Of a stretch of DNA of 5,794 bases, positions 1-5,794 are shown piece by piece. The notes beneath the pieces are model-generated. The model saw only the letters and a program-made list of their open reading frames with translations, was not told the origin of the DNA and did not search any database. This DNA comes from Victivallales bacterium. Lineage in GTDB: Bacteria > Verrucomicrobiota > Lentisphaeria > Oligosphaerales > Lenti-02. Position 1 is the first letter of the stretch. Each line of letters opens with the position of its first letter. The stretch covers positions 1 to 5,794 of the forward strand of contig JABGQJ010000512.1 of NCBI GenBank assembly GCA_018648945.1, in the 5' to 3' direction. The translations under genes and the position numbers were made by a program.

Positions 1-701
1 ACTTGGTAATCGAAACAGACCTTTGTTTCGCTGGGCGAGACACTGATGCGATCCAGCAAGCCCTTCTTCGCCAGCTCGCACTCGATGCGTTCGTAGCGGG
101 ACTTGCCACCGGTCTTGGGCACCATCAGGAAGTAGCCCCAGCCCTGCTTCGGGTGGGACGACTGGACGAGAATCCTGCCGTCTTTCAGGCACGTGTAGGC
201 CCAGGTATGGTGCCGCTTGTCGCTGATCGCCACTTCATGGCCGGGGCGGCCTCCCACCTTGCCGCGCATCACGTAGAAGCTGCCCTTCCCTTTGCTCTTC
301 CGATTCCAGATGGGGCGATTGGCGCCGTCGCGCGTCCAGGTCTGGTTGAAGTCCGTATGGGTGCCATCGCTCAGTTGGTGGAAGCCCGTGCCGTCCACCT
401 TGATCACGCAGATGGCCGTCTTCCACTTGGTCACCACAGGATCGCTCTTGAGTCGGCGGAAGAAGACGAGCATATCACCGGTCTTGGACCAAGACGGTTT
501 GAAGTCCGAGTGCCCCTTCGTCAGCACTTTCCCCTTCTCCGGCCCCAGTTCACCCACATGGATCTCGCCATTGCAGTAGTAGGAGAATCTGTCGCCAGCG
601 TGGGCAATCGCAGTGTGGAGGGATAGCGCGACCAAGGCAAACCAGACGAGAACTCGGGAACAGGGAGGCAGCTTGCAGTGTGTCATTCCCAGGCGGTTCA
701 T
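1..701 (-). CDS. Exported TolB/PD40-type beta-propeller protein, C-terminus outside the window
   Basis: The 233 visible residues begin with a good Sec signal peptide: basic residues K10 and R16, a hydrophobic core at about 17-28 (VLVWFALVALSL) and an A-H-A cleavage site at 33-35. The mature part shows PD40/TolB-like blade signatures. Residues 64-82 contain KPSWSKTGDMLVFF, matching the family pattern PxWSPDGxxIxF. Residues 101-135 contain VDGTGFHQLSDG followed by QTWTRDGANRPIWNRK. Residues 219-233 contain ISVSPSETKVCFDY. Such propellers are usually periplasmic or surface binding scaffolds, and some related folds are lyases (PL22); no catalytic residues can be assigned here. The ATG at 701 is preceded by GAGGGA (707-712) with 5-nt spacing, which favours it over the in-frame ATG at 686. 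The gene diverges from the DUF4838 gene, so co-regulation is possible. The family call is solid at the fold level; substrate and function are unknown. The stop codon lies to the left of the window. Confidence 0.85.
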   Translation of the reverse strand, partial: MNRLGMTHCKLPPCSRVLVWFALVALSLHTAIAHAGDRFSYYCNGEIHVGELGPEKGKVLTKGHSDFKPSWSKTGDMLVFFRRLKSDPVVTKWKTAICVIKVDGTGFHQLSDGTHTDFNQTWTRDGANRPIWNRKSKGKGSFYVMRGKVGGRPGHEVAISDKRHHTWAYTCLKDGRILVQSSHPKQGWGYFLMVPKTGGKSRYERIECELAKKGLLDRISVSPSETKVCFDYQ

Positions 702-764
702 GCGAGTCCCTCTGTCTGTTCTACGGCCAGGCGCGATGGAATGGCCGGGAGGTCGTGCTGCCTG

Positions 765-770
765 TATACT
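765..770 (+). promoter_or_regulatory. Weak -10-like box upstream of the DUF4838 gene
   Basis: TATACT matches the -10 consensus at 5 of 6 positions and lies in the only AT-rich patch of the 702-902 divergent region. No convincing -35 hexamer is found 16-18 bp upstream. It overlaps the minus-strand -10 candidate, so if both are real the two promoters are back to back and could exclude each other. The leader to the start at 903 would be about 125 nt. The rest of this intergenic region shows nothing recognisable. Confidence 0.2.
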
Positions 771-794
771 AACACCTGCGTGATTTCTGGGCAA
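766..794 (-). promoter_or_regulatory. Candidate sigma-70-like promoter for the beta-propeller gene
   Basis: On the minus strand a -35-like TTGCCC (789-794, 4 of 6 to consensus) lies 17 bp before a -10-like TAGTAT (766-771, 4 of 6), which is preceded by TGT as in an extended -10 element. Transcription would start near 759, giving a leader of about 58 nt before the ATG at 701. The patch is AT-rich compared with its surroundings. This is a pattern match only. Confidence 0.35.
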
Positions 795-889
795 ATTGGG
801 CCGTTCGGGTTGCGTCGCCGGAATCGTTGTCTTCGCTGCTGCACCATGCTACCCTCTTCCTCGTGACTGGCCCGCAGAGCAGTACCCGC

Positions 890-894
890 AAGGA
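890..894 (+). promoter_or_regulatory. Ribosome binding site of the DUF4838 gene
   Basis: AAGGA lies 8 nt before ATG at 903 and 5 nt before GTG at 900. Both starts are in frame and adjacent (GTG ATG). The ATG is chosen for its codon and spacing; the choice changes the protein by one residue. Confidence 0.6.
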
Positions 895-902
895 CACTGG
901 TG

Positions 903-3497
903 ATGAAGACGCTCATTCTGATGATGTTCTCCCTCATCGCGCTGGCCGCTCGTGCTTCTGGGGCCGATGAAGCGACCGTGCAGCGGCGCACCCGCGAGGC
1001 GGCCCGGGCGTTCAGGAAAACAGCCTTCGACAAACGGCACGAGTACAAACGAGGCAACGGGGTGTTGACGTTGGCCGCCGATGGCAAGGCCAGATACACC
1101 ATTGTCGTAGCGGAGAAGGCCACCACGCCGGAGCGGTTCGCGGCCAAGGAACTGAAGATCTACCTGGACCGCATCACCGGGGGCCAGTTCACCATCGCCA
1201 ACACGATCCCTGCCGACGGCAAGGCCATCGTGTTGGGCGATTGCCCGGCGGCCCGCGAGGCAGGCATCGACACCTCGCAACTCGCGCTCGACGGCTACCA
1301 GATCCTCACCAGAGGCCACACTCTCTTCATTGCCGGCCCCGACGAAGAGAACACCTACTCGAAGAACATCCTCGTGTTTCACCGGCAGCCCTGGCCCGAG
1401 AGGGTCAATACCAGCTACACCTTCTTCGCCTTCAAACGCGGCACGCTATACGGCGTGTATCGATTTCTGGAGGAGCTCGGCGTACGGTGGTTCCTGCCGG
1501 GCCCCAAGGGCGAAGTGGTTCCTCAAGCGAAGACGCTCACCTTCACCTCCTTCTCGCTGCTGGAGGAACCGGATTTCTCCTTCATGCACATGGGCACCGT
1601 AGGCTGGCGACCCGATGTGGTGCGCAGAGGCGGCCGCATCAACGAGGAGGAGTACGCCTTCCTGGAGTGGGATGCCGCAGGGCTGCACAACCGCCTGTGG
1701 CTGATGCGCAACCGGGTGTCGTCGTACCCGCTGGCCTTCAGTCACCGACCGGTCAAGACGGAGTGGATCGAGCGTTTCGGCAAGGAGCATCCGGAGTATT
1801 TCGCCCTGTTGCCCGACGGCCGACGGGATCTGCCCCCGGCCATCAAGTACCGACCCGGCCATCTGTGCTATACCTCCGACGGCGTGTTTGCCGAGACCAT
1901 GGCGGACATCGGTGCCTTCTTCACCGGCAAAGCGCCCGGCACCCGAGGTATGTCGAAGGGGTGGTGGGATCAATCGTGGGCCTACGGCGACACGGTGTCG
2001 ATGCTGCCGCACGATTCCTTCAAGCCATGCCAGTGCCAGACCTGCAAGCCGCTGCTGAAGGAGACCGAGACGTACTGGCCGCGCTCGGCCGAACTAGTGT
2101 GGCAGTTCGTAGACCGGGTCGGGCGCGAGGTCGCCCGCAGGCACCCGGGCAAGATCGTGACCAACCTGGCCTACGGCGACTACACGGAAGTCCCCGAACG
2201 GATCAAGAAGCTGCCCGACAATGTCCTGGTCGGGATCTGTCCACACCGGCTGAACAAAGTCTTCAACCTGCTGTTCCCCGAGCGCTATGCGGAGTACATG
2301 GACCTGGTCCGCCGCTGGGATGCCATGAATGAGATGCCCCTGCTGTTCTGGCAGCACCACCTCGTGCGAAGCGGGCGGTACGCCGAGCGGAACTTGGGCA
2401 TCCCCAGCCACTACGTGCATTCCTTCGCGCGCTACATCAGGGATGTCTCCGCCTTCGGCCGTCACATGTACATGCAGTTGAGCACCGACAGCGTGGTCAT
2501 GGAGCATCTGAATCGGTATGTCGCTTTCCGCATGATGCGAGACACGACGACCGATGTCGATGCGGTACTGGCCGATTACTACCAGAGCTTCTACGGGCCT
2601 GGCGCGGGAGTGGCCAAGGAGTTGCTGGATGACATCGAGAAGCTGTCGGTCAAGATCATCCGCGACACGACCGGGGTGAACAGCTACCCCGGCTTCAAGT
2701 ACGACAAGCTGTGGAACGGGGATCTGGGCGAGGCCGTCCTGAAGGGCTACCGCGCCAAGGCCGACCGCCTGGTGGGGTTGACCCGTGACACACCATATGC
2801 GGCAGCCGGCGAGATGATGTCGAGATTCTTCGTCGGGCAGATCGAGGACGGACGCCAGCGGTACCTCACGGAGCTGAACGCCAAGCAGGACGCGATCCGG
2901 CGGGCGGCGGCCATGGTGGTACCCGTCCGCCGGGCTGCGGGCAAGCTGTCGATCGACGGCGCCCTGGACGAGGGCGCGTGGGCGGACGCGCAGGTGTTGC
3001 CCTTGGTCAGCCTGCGCGACGGCAAGCCTACTGCCCACCGCACCGAGGCGAGGTTGCTCCAGTCGCCCGAGACGTTGTACGTGGCCTTCACCTGCTTCGA
3101 TCCCAACCCGGCCAAGCTGTCGGCGGCACCGGGAAACACCGACTCGGTGGAGATCTTCATCGACGCCAACAACGACAATCTGACCTACCACCAGATCACC
3201 ATCGATACGGGCAAGCGCAGTGACGACACCTACTACCATGGCCCTGGCCAGCGAGCCGATACCGAGTGGGTCAGCGGCAAGCGATTCGAACTGAAGCGCT
3301 ACGCGGATCGGTGGGTGGTGGAGATCGCCTTACCGCGGAAGAACATCCCTGGCGGGAAGGCTAGGTGGGGCGTGAACTTCTGCCGCTCCATGCGCACCCC
3401 CCCGAGCAAGCGGGACCAGTACAGCACTTGGAGCCCGAGCCTGCGCGGTGGTTTCCACCAGCCACGGTTGTTCGGACACATCGCGCTGACGGAGTAG
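903..3497 (+). CDS. Secreted DUF4838 putative glycoside hydrolase with GH67-N-like and CBM9-like domains
   Basis: This 864-residue protein has a signal peptide at about 1-18 or 1-21 (KTLILMMFSLIALAARASGA). Residues ~55-215 resemble the N-terminal domain of GH67/GH20-type hydrolases: ERFAAKELKIYLDRITGG at 77-94, then GTLYGVYRFLEELGVRWFLPG at 180-200. Residues ~270-570 are DUF4838, probably a TIM barrel: WIERFGKEHPEYFALLPDGRR (288-308), a C-x-C-x-x-C cluster (C376, C378, C381), LAYGDY (422-427) and a helical end with DVDAVLADYYQSFYGPGAG (551-569). Residues ~680-864 are a CBM9-like sandwich: KLSIDGALDEGAW (681-693), DSVEIFIDANND (747-758) and WGVNF (822-826). From memory, DUF4838 includes the GH163 endo-beta-N-acetylglucosaminidases of Bacteroides that act on N-glycans. 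This protein is divergent, so the activity is not established. It is tail to tail with a sulfatase gene, which suggests a sulfated complex glycan as substrate (inference). The domain call is firm; the enzymatic activity is a hypothesis. Confidence 0.88.
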   Translation: MKTLILMMFSLIALAARASGADEATVQRRTREAARAFRKTAFDKRHEYKRGNGVLTLAADGKARYTIVVAEKATTPERFAAKELKIYLDRITGGQFTIANTIPADGKAIVLGDCPAAREAGIDTSQLALDGYQILTRGHTLFIAGPDEENTYSKNILVFHRQPWPERVNTSYTFFAFKRGTLYGVYRFLEELGVRWFLPGPKGEVVPQAKTLTFTSFSLLEEPDFSFMHMGTVGWRPDVVRRGGRINEEEYAFLEWDAAGLHNRLWLMRNRVSSYPLAFSHRPVKTEWIERFGKEHPEYFALLPDGRRDLPPAIKYRPGHLCYTSDGVFAETMADIGAFFTGKAPGTRGMSKGWWDQSWAYGDTVSMLPHDSFKPCQCQTCKPLLKETETYWPRSAELVWQFVDRVGREVARRHPGKIVTNLAYGDYTEVPERIKKLPDNVLVGICPHRLNKVFNLLFPERYAEYMDLVRRWDAMNEMPLLFWQHHLVRSGRYAERNLGIPSHYVHSFARYIRDVSAFGRHMYMQLSTDSVVMEHLNRYVAFRMMRDTTTDVDAVLADYYQSFYGPGAGVAKELLDDIEKLSVKIIRDTTGVNSYPGFKYDKLWNGDLGEAVLKGYRAKADRLVGLTRDTPYAAAGEMMSRFFVGQIEDGRQRYLTELNAKQDAIRRAAAMVVPVRRAAGKLSIDGALDEGAWADAQVLPLVSLRDGKPTAHRTEARLLQSPETLYVAFTCFDPNPAKLSAAPGNTDSVEIFIDANNDNLTYHQITIDTGKRSDDTYYHGPGQRADTEWVSGKRFELKRYADRWVVEIALPRKNIPGGKARWGVNFCRSMRTPPSKRDQYSTWSPSLRGGFHQPRLFGHIALTE

Positions 3498-3499
3498 CC

Positions 3500-3516
3500 G
3501 CCAGCCCCCGCCTGGC
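3500..3516. terminator. Short hairpin between convergent stop codons, possible bidirectional terminator
   Basis: GCCAG (3500-3504) pairs with CTGGC (3512-3516) around a 7-nt C-rich loop, filling almost the whole 19-bp gap between the TAG of the DUF4838 gene and the TGA of the sulfatase. The stem is only 5 bp and no T-tract follows on either strand, so it is not a classical intrinsic terminator. Confidence 0.25.
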
Positions 3517-4974
3517 TCAGGTCAGGAAGCGGCTCCCGGAGGAGGCACTGATTCTCTCCAGCTCGGCTTCCATGGCGCGGACTTGGTCCGGGCAACGCGC
3601 CGCGACGTTCACGAGCTGCTGGGGATCCTCGCGCAGATCGAAGAGCTCCACAGCCTGGGTGTGCGCTTGCACTCCGCGTTCTTCCCGGAACCACTCGGGT
3701 TCGTGGCTGCACATACCCGAGGGGGCGTCGATGTAGACCCACTCGTTCCAGCGCAGGGCCAGATCTCCCTTTGGGGTATGATACACCACCGGCGGCATGT
3801 CCGGGCAGACCTGCTCGGGGTTTTGCATCTGGGCGAGGAAACTGTGGCTGTCGACCCCCGATTCGCTGTCCAACTCGATCCCGAAGTACTCCGCCAGCGT
3901 GGCCATCATGCCAATCAGCCCGATCGGGGTCTCGTTGCGCGTCCCCGCCGGCGCCAATCCGGGCCACCGCACCAGGAATGGCACGCGGCTTCCCCCTTCC
4001 CAGTTGTCGCGCTTCACGCCGCGCAGATCGCCCATGCTGTAGTGACCGTAGGTGCGAATCTGCTCGTAGCACACCGATTCCGGACCATTGTCCGACGAGA
4101 CCATGAAGATCGTGTTCTCGGCCAACCCATTGTCCTCCAACGCCTGCATGAGCCGCCCAATGCTGTCGTCCAGTTCCACCACGTAGTCCCCGTACTCGCC
4201 CGCCTCGGACGTCCCCCGGAAGGGCGCATTCGGCACCAGAGGCAGGTGCGGTACGTGGGGGGCGAAGTAAAGGAAGAACGGTTGCTGCCGCTCAATCCCA
4301 AACGCTGGCTCATCGCGGCTTCCTGCCTGGGCCTCGATGTACTCCACCGCGCGCTCCGTGATGCGCGGGAGGAAGGCATACCAGTCGAAGTTGGCCGGAT
4401 CGACATCTTCGCCGTCCGCGGCCCGCCCATTCTCCATCATCCACTTGCTCTTGATCGTCCTGGCTGGATTCTGCGGATCGGGGATGGCGAACATGACCGC
4501 CGTCAGCGAGTAGTCGAAGCCACGGATGTTCGGCCCGAGGATCGGGCGGCTGTAGTCGAAACTCTCGGGACCGATTTCGTCCAGTGGCGTGGCCGGATCG
4601 CGCAGGGCGCTCCGGTAGTCGTATCGCAGCCCCCACTTGCCCATTTCCGCGCAATGGTAGCCGATTCCCCCCAGCATGGCGGCGAGCGTCAACCGGCCCT
4701 CCTCGATCTTGCACTGGTCGTAGGCGTGCCCAAGCTCGATGCCCCGGTCATTCCGCCAGGGGTAGCGCCCGGTCAGCAGGCCGTAGCGGCTGGGGCCGCA
4801 GATTGCCGCTGGCGTGTGCGCATCGGCGAACACCACGCCCTGTGCCGCCAGCCGGTCCAGATTCGGGGTGGGGATCTTCGATGCTGGATTGCAGCACTTC
4901 ACATCGCCATAGCCCAGGTCATCGGCATACACCAGCACGATATTCGGCGCCGTCATTCCACGATCCACTGCCAT
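3517..4974 (-). CDS. Type I (S1, formylglycine-dependent) sulfatase, predicted cytoplasmic
   Basis: This complete 485-residue protein should hydrolyse sulfate esters, probably on a glycan; the substrate is unknown. The start NIVLVYADDLGYGD carries the metal-binding pair D18-D19. The maturation motif C59-G-P-S-R63 is followed by LLTGR (66-70), with C59 the residue converted to formylglycine. Other active-site elements are K113, H240 and H243 (PHVPH), D295-N296 (SSDNG) and K321 within GVKRDNWEGGSR. The C-terminus has the usual VELFDLREDPQQLVN. One canonical residue is missing: the GKWH histidine is replaced by glycine (GKWGL, G115). The start at 4974 is chosen because AAGGAG (4981-4986) lies 6 nt before it but directly abuts the upstream ATG at 4980. 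No signal peptide is present, and an in-frame TGA eight codons upstream of 4980 rules out a hidden one. It converges on the DUF4838 gene and diverges from a second sulfatase. The family assignment is firm. Confidence 0.95.
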   Translation of the reverse strand: MAVDRGMTAPNIVLVYADDLGYGDVKCCNPASKIPTPNLDRLAAQGVVFADAHTPAAICGPSRYGLLTGRYPWRNDRGIELGHAYDQCKIEEGRLTLAAMLGGIGYHCAEMGKWGLRYDYRSALRDPATPLDEIGPESFDYSRPILGPNIRGFDYSLTAVMFAIPDPQNPARTIKSKWMMENGRAADGEDVDPANFDWYAFLPRITERAVEYIEAQAGSRDEPAFGIERQQPFFLYFAPHVPHLPLVPNAPFRGTSEAGEYGDYVVELDDSIGRLMQALEDNGLAENTIFMVSSDNGPESVCYEQIRTYGHYSMGDLRGVKRDNWEGGSRVPFLVRWPGLAPAGTRNETPIGLIGMMATLAEYFGIELDSESGVDSHSFLAQMQNPEQVCPDMPPVVYHTPKGDLALRWNEWVYIDAPSGMCSHEPEWFREERGVQAHTQAVELFDLREDPQQLVNVAARCPDQVRAMEAELERISASSGSRFLT

Positions 4975-4980
4975 ACCCAT

Positions 4981-4986
4981 CTCCTT
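4981..4986 (-). promoter_or_regulatory. Ribosome binding site that decides the first sulfatase start
   Basis: AAGGAG on the minus strand touches the ATG at 4980 with zero spacing but lies 6 nt from the in-frame ATG at 4974. Ribosomes should therefore use 4974, removing two residues from the longer reading. Confidence 0.7.
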
Positions 4987-5076
4987 GATTCGCTTCCGAG
5001 TTCAAACGTGCGCCGGTGACAGCGATCCCAACCGGATGCTCCGATCGCCCAACACCCGGCAGGTGGGTGCACGGCC

Positions 5077-5105
5077 AAAGTAACGCGTCCTCGCAAATGG
5101 GTCAA
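5077..5105 (-). promoter_or_regulatory. Candidate promoter for the first sulfatase
   Basis: On the minus strand TTGACC (5100-5105, 5 of 6 to the -35 consensus) is followed after 17 bp by TACTTT (5077-5082, a weak 3 of 6 to the -10 consensus). Transcription would start near 5070, giving a leader of about 96 nt. The rest of the 288-bp divergent region (4975-5262) contains the palindromes listed separately. I see no convincing promoter for the rightward sulfatase. Confidence 0.3.
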
Positions 5106-5121
5106 CGGCGACGACAGCAAG

Positions 5122-5165
5122 GGCAGTTCTGCCGGCGCGCCCACCCGTTCACATGGCAAATGCCA
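5122..5165. repeat. Pair of short inverted repeats in the divergent sulfatase intergenic region
   Basis: Two 12-bp palindromes share one design of 5-bp arms and a 2-nt spacer: GGCAG-TT-CTGCC at 5122-5133 and TGGCA-AA-TGCCA at 5154-5165. Their starts are 32 bp apart, about three helical turns, and both contain GGCA/TGCC. They lie upstream of the candidate promoter of the leftward sulfatase and upstream of the rightward sulfatase, where an operator would be expected. The short arms mean chance is a real alternative. Confidence 0.3.
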
Positions 5166-5248
5166 AGCAAGACGGCAGATTAGCGATTCTGGCTTCGGCC
5201 GTCCGGCCCGCACCCGCCTGCCCGCCCCGAGGGCGAGCATCCGAACCC

Positions 5249-5254
5249 GAGGAG
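5249..5254 (+). promoter_or_regulatory. Ribosome binding site supporting a GTG start of the second sulfatase
   Basis: GAGGAG lies 8 nt before GTG at 5263. The next in-frame ATG (codon 22) falls after the metal-binding residues, so GTG is the only start here that gives an intact sulfatase core. Confidence 0.7.
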
Positions 5255-5262
5255 ACGACACC

Positions 5263-5794
5263 GTGAGCAACACGCCTCAGCACAGCAGGAAGCAGCCGAA
5301 CCTGTTGTTCGTTCTGGTCGATCAGATGCGCCACGTGGCCATGGGATGCGCGGGGAACGGACAGATCAGGACGCCGAATCTGGACCGGTTGGCGGACGAA
5401 GGGGCGATGTTCAACCATGCCGTCTCGAACATCTCGGTCTGCACCCCGGCCCGGGCCTGCATCCTGACCGGGCGCTATCCGCTCTCCCACACCGTGCTTA
5501 CCAACAACTCCATGCTCCCTAACGAACTGCCGTCCATGGGCAAGATCCTGAAAGCGGCAGGCTATGCGACCGGGCACATCGGCAAGTGGCACCTGTCTGG
5601 GGAGGCATACGTCGGCGCGACCCAGCACAACGACTTCCAGAATGGCTACATCCCCCCGGGAAACCTGCGCCATGGCTTCGACTACTGGGCTGTGCATCAC
5701 TGTTCGCACTCCTACTGGAACGCGACCTACTTCAGGGATACGCCCGAGCCCATCGTGGTCAACGGCTGGGAACCGGATACCCAGACAGACCTGG
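5263..5794 (+). CDS. Second type I (S1) sulfatase, N-terminal part, cut by the window end
   Basis: The 177 visible residues are the front of a formylglycine-dependent sulfatase. PNLLFVLVDQMR (12-23) carries D20-Q21 at the metal site, a common variant of the D-D pair. RTPNLDRLADEGAMF (36-50) is a family signature. The maturation motif C60-T-P-A-R64 is followed by LTGR (68-71), with C60 the expected formylglycine residue. GKWHL (107-111) retains the canonical lysine and histidine, unlike the neighbouring sulfatase. The metal D-N pair and C-terminal subdomain should lie beyond the window. The N-terminus (VSNTPQHSRKQPN) has no signal peptide, so a cytoplasmic location is predicted. The start is GTG. 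It is divergent from the first sulfatase and differs from it clearly in sequence, so the pair is not a recent duplication and may act on different sulfate positions (inference). The substrate cannot be named. Confidence 0.93.
   Translation, partial: MSNTPQHSRKQPNLLFVLVDQMRHVAMGCAGNGQIRTPNLDRLADEGAMFNHAVSNISVCTPARACILTGRYPLSHTVLTNNSMLPNELPSMGKILKAAGYATGHIGKWHLSGEAYVGATQHNDFQNGYIPPGNLRHGFDYWAVHHCSHSYWNATYFRDTPEPIVVNGWEPDTQTDL

Noticed and set aside
3..626. A 207-codon open frame on the plus strand at the left edge.
   Set aside because: It is antisense to the propeller gene, which has a signal peptide, PD40 motifs and a good ribosome binding site; the plus-strand product has no recognisable motif.
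1241..2332. A 363-codon plus-strand frame overlapping the DUF4838 gene.
   Set aside because: It is an out-of-frame, Arg/Pro/His-rich reading with no domain signatures; the overlapping frame is intact over 864 residues.
2094..3239. A 381-codon open frame on the minus strand inside the DUF4838 gene.
   Set aside because: It is an antisense shadow of a gene with clear domains; its composition (Val, Gly, Arg, His rich) is typical of reverse-frame readings in GC-rich DNA.
3583..5019. A 478-codon open frame on the plus strand, antisense to nearly the whole first sulfatase.
   Set aside because: It mirrors the sulfatase frame in GC-rich DNA. Its translation is rich in Arg, His and Val with no recognisable domain, while the minus strand carries a full set of sulfatase motifs and a ribosome binding site.
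5197..5208. A GGCCG-TC-CGGCC palindrome upstream of the second sulfatase.
   Set aside because: It is made only of G and C apart from one spacer base, and such palindromes are expected often at this base composition; it does not share the GGCA/TGCC arms of the two reported sites.
5149..5709. A 186-codon minus-strand frame across the start of the second sulfatase.
   Set aside because: It is antisense to clear sulfatase motifs (CTPAR, GKWH) and has no supporting features.
1..5794. CRISPR arrays, insertion sequences, tRNA genes, riboswitches and defence genes.
   Set aside because: I saw no spaced direct repeats, transposase motifs, terminal inverted repeats, tRNA-like folds or defence-protein signatures, and the four protein genes account for nearly all of the window.

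Overview
The window looks like part of a glycan-degradation locus from a GC-rich bacterium (roughly 60% GC or more by eye). Its gene content is two type I sulfatases, a large secreted protein with a GH67-N-like domain, a DUF4838 domain and a CBM9-like domain, and a secreted TolB/PD40-type beta-propeller. This combination is typical of the PVC group and similar lineages (Planctomycetes, Lentisphaerae, Kiritimatiellae, Verrucomicrobia). That placement rests on gene content only; no rRNA, tRNA or phylogenetic marker is present. Recognisable Shine-Dalgarno sequences precede all four genes.

Layout from left to right: (1) 1-701, minus strand, the N-terminal 233 residues of an exported PD40 beta-propeller protein whose C-terminus lies outside the window. 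(2) 702-902, a divergent intergenic region with a plausible sigma-70-like promoter for gene 1 and only a weak -10-like box for gene 2. (3) 903-3497, plus strand, a complete exported 864-residue DUF4838 protein. (4) 3498-3516, a 19-bp convergent gap almost filled by a short hairpin. (5) 3517-4974, minus strand, a complete 485-residue sulfatase with no signal peptide. (6) 4975-5262, a 288-bp divergent region with a candidate promoter for the first sulfatase and two similar short palindromes. (7) 5263-5794, plus strand, the first 177 residues of a second sulfatase, cut by the window end.

Inferred joint role: the secreted DUF4838/CBM9 protein binds and possibly cleaves a complex, probably sulfated, glycan outside the cytoplasm, and the two sulfatases desulfate fragments. 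Neither sulfatase has an export signal, so they are predicted to act in the cytoplasm on imported fragments, unless they leave by an unusual route. No transporter, SusC/SusD pair, sulfatase-maturating enzyme or dedicated regulator is in the window. I see no CRISPR array, mobile element, RNA gene or defence system. The most interesting points are the divergent DUF4838 protein (possibly GH163-related but lacking a segment I associate with that family), the altered GKWG motif in the first sulfatase, and the split in predicted localisation between the enzymes.
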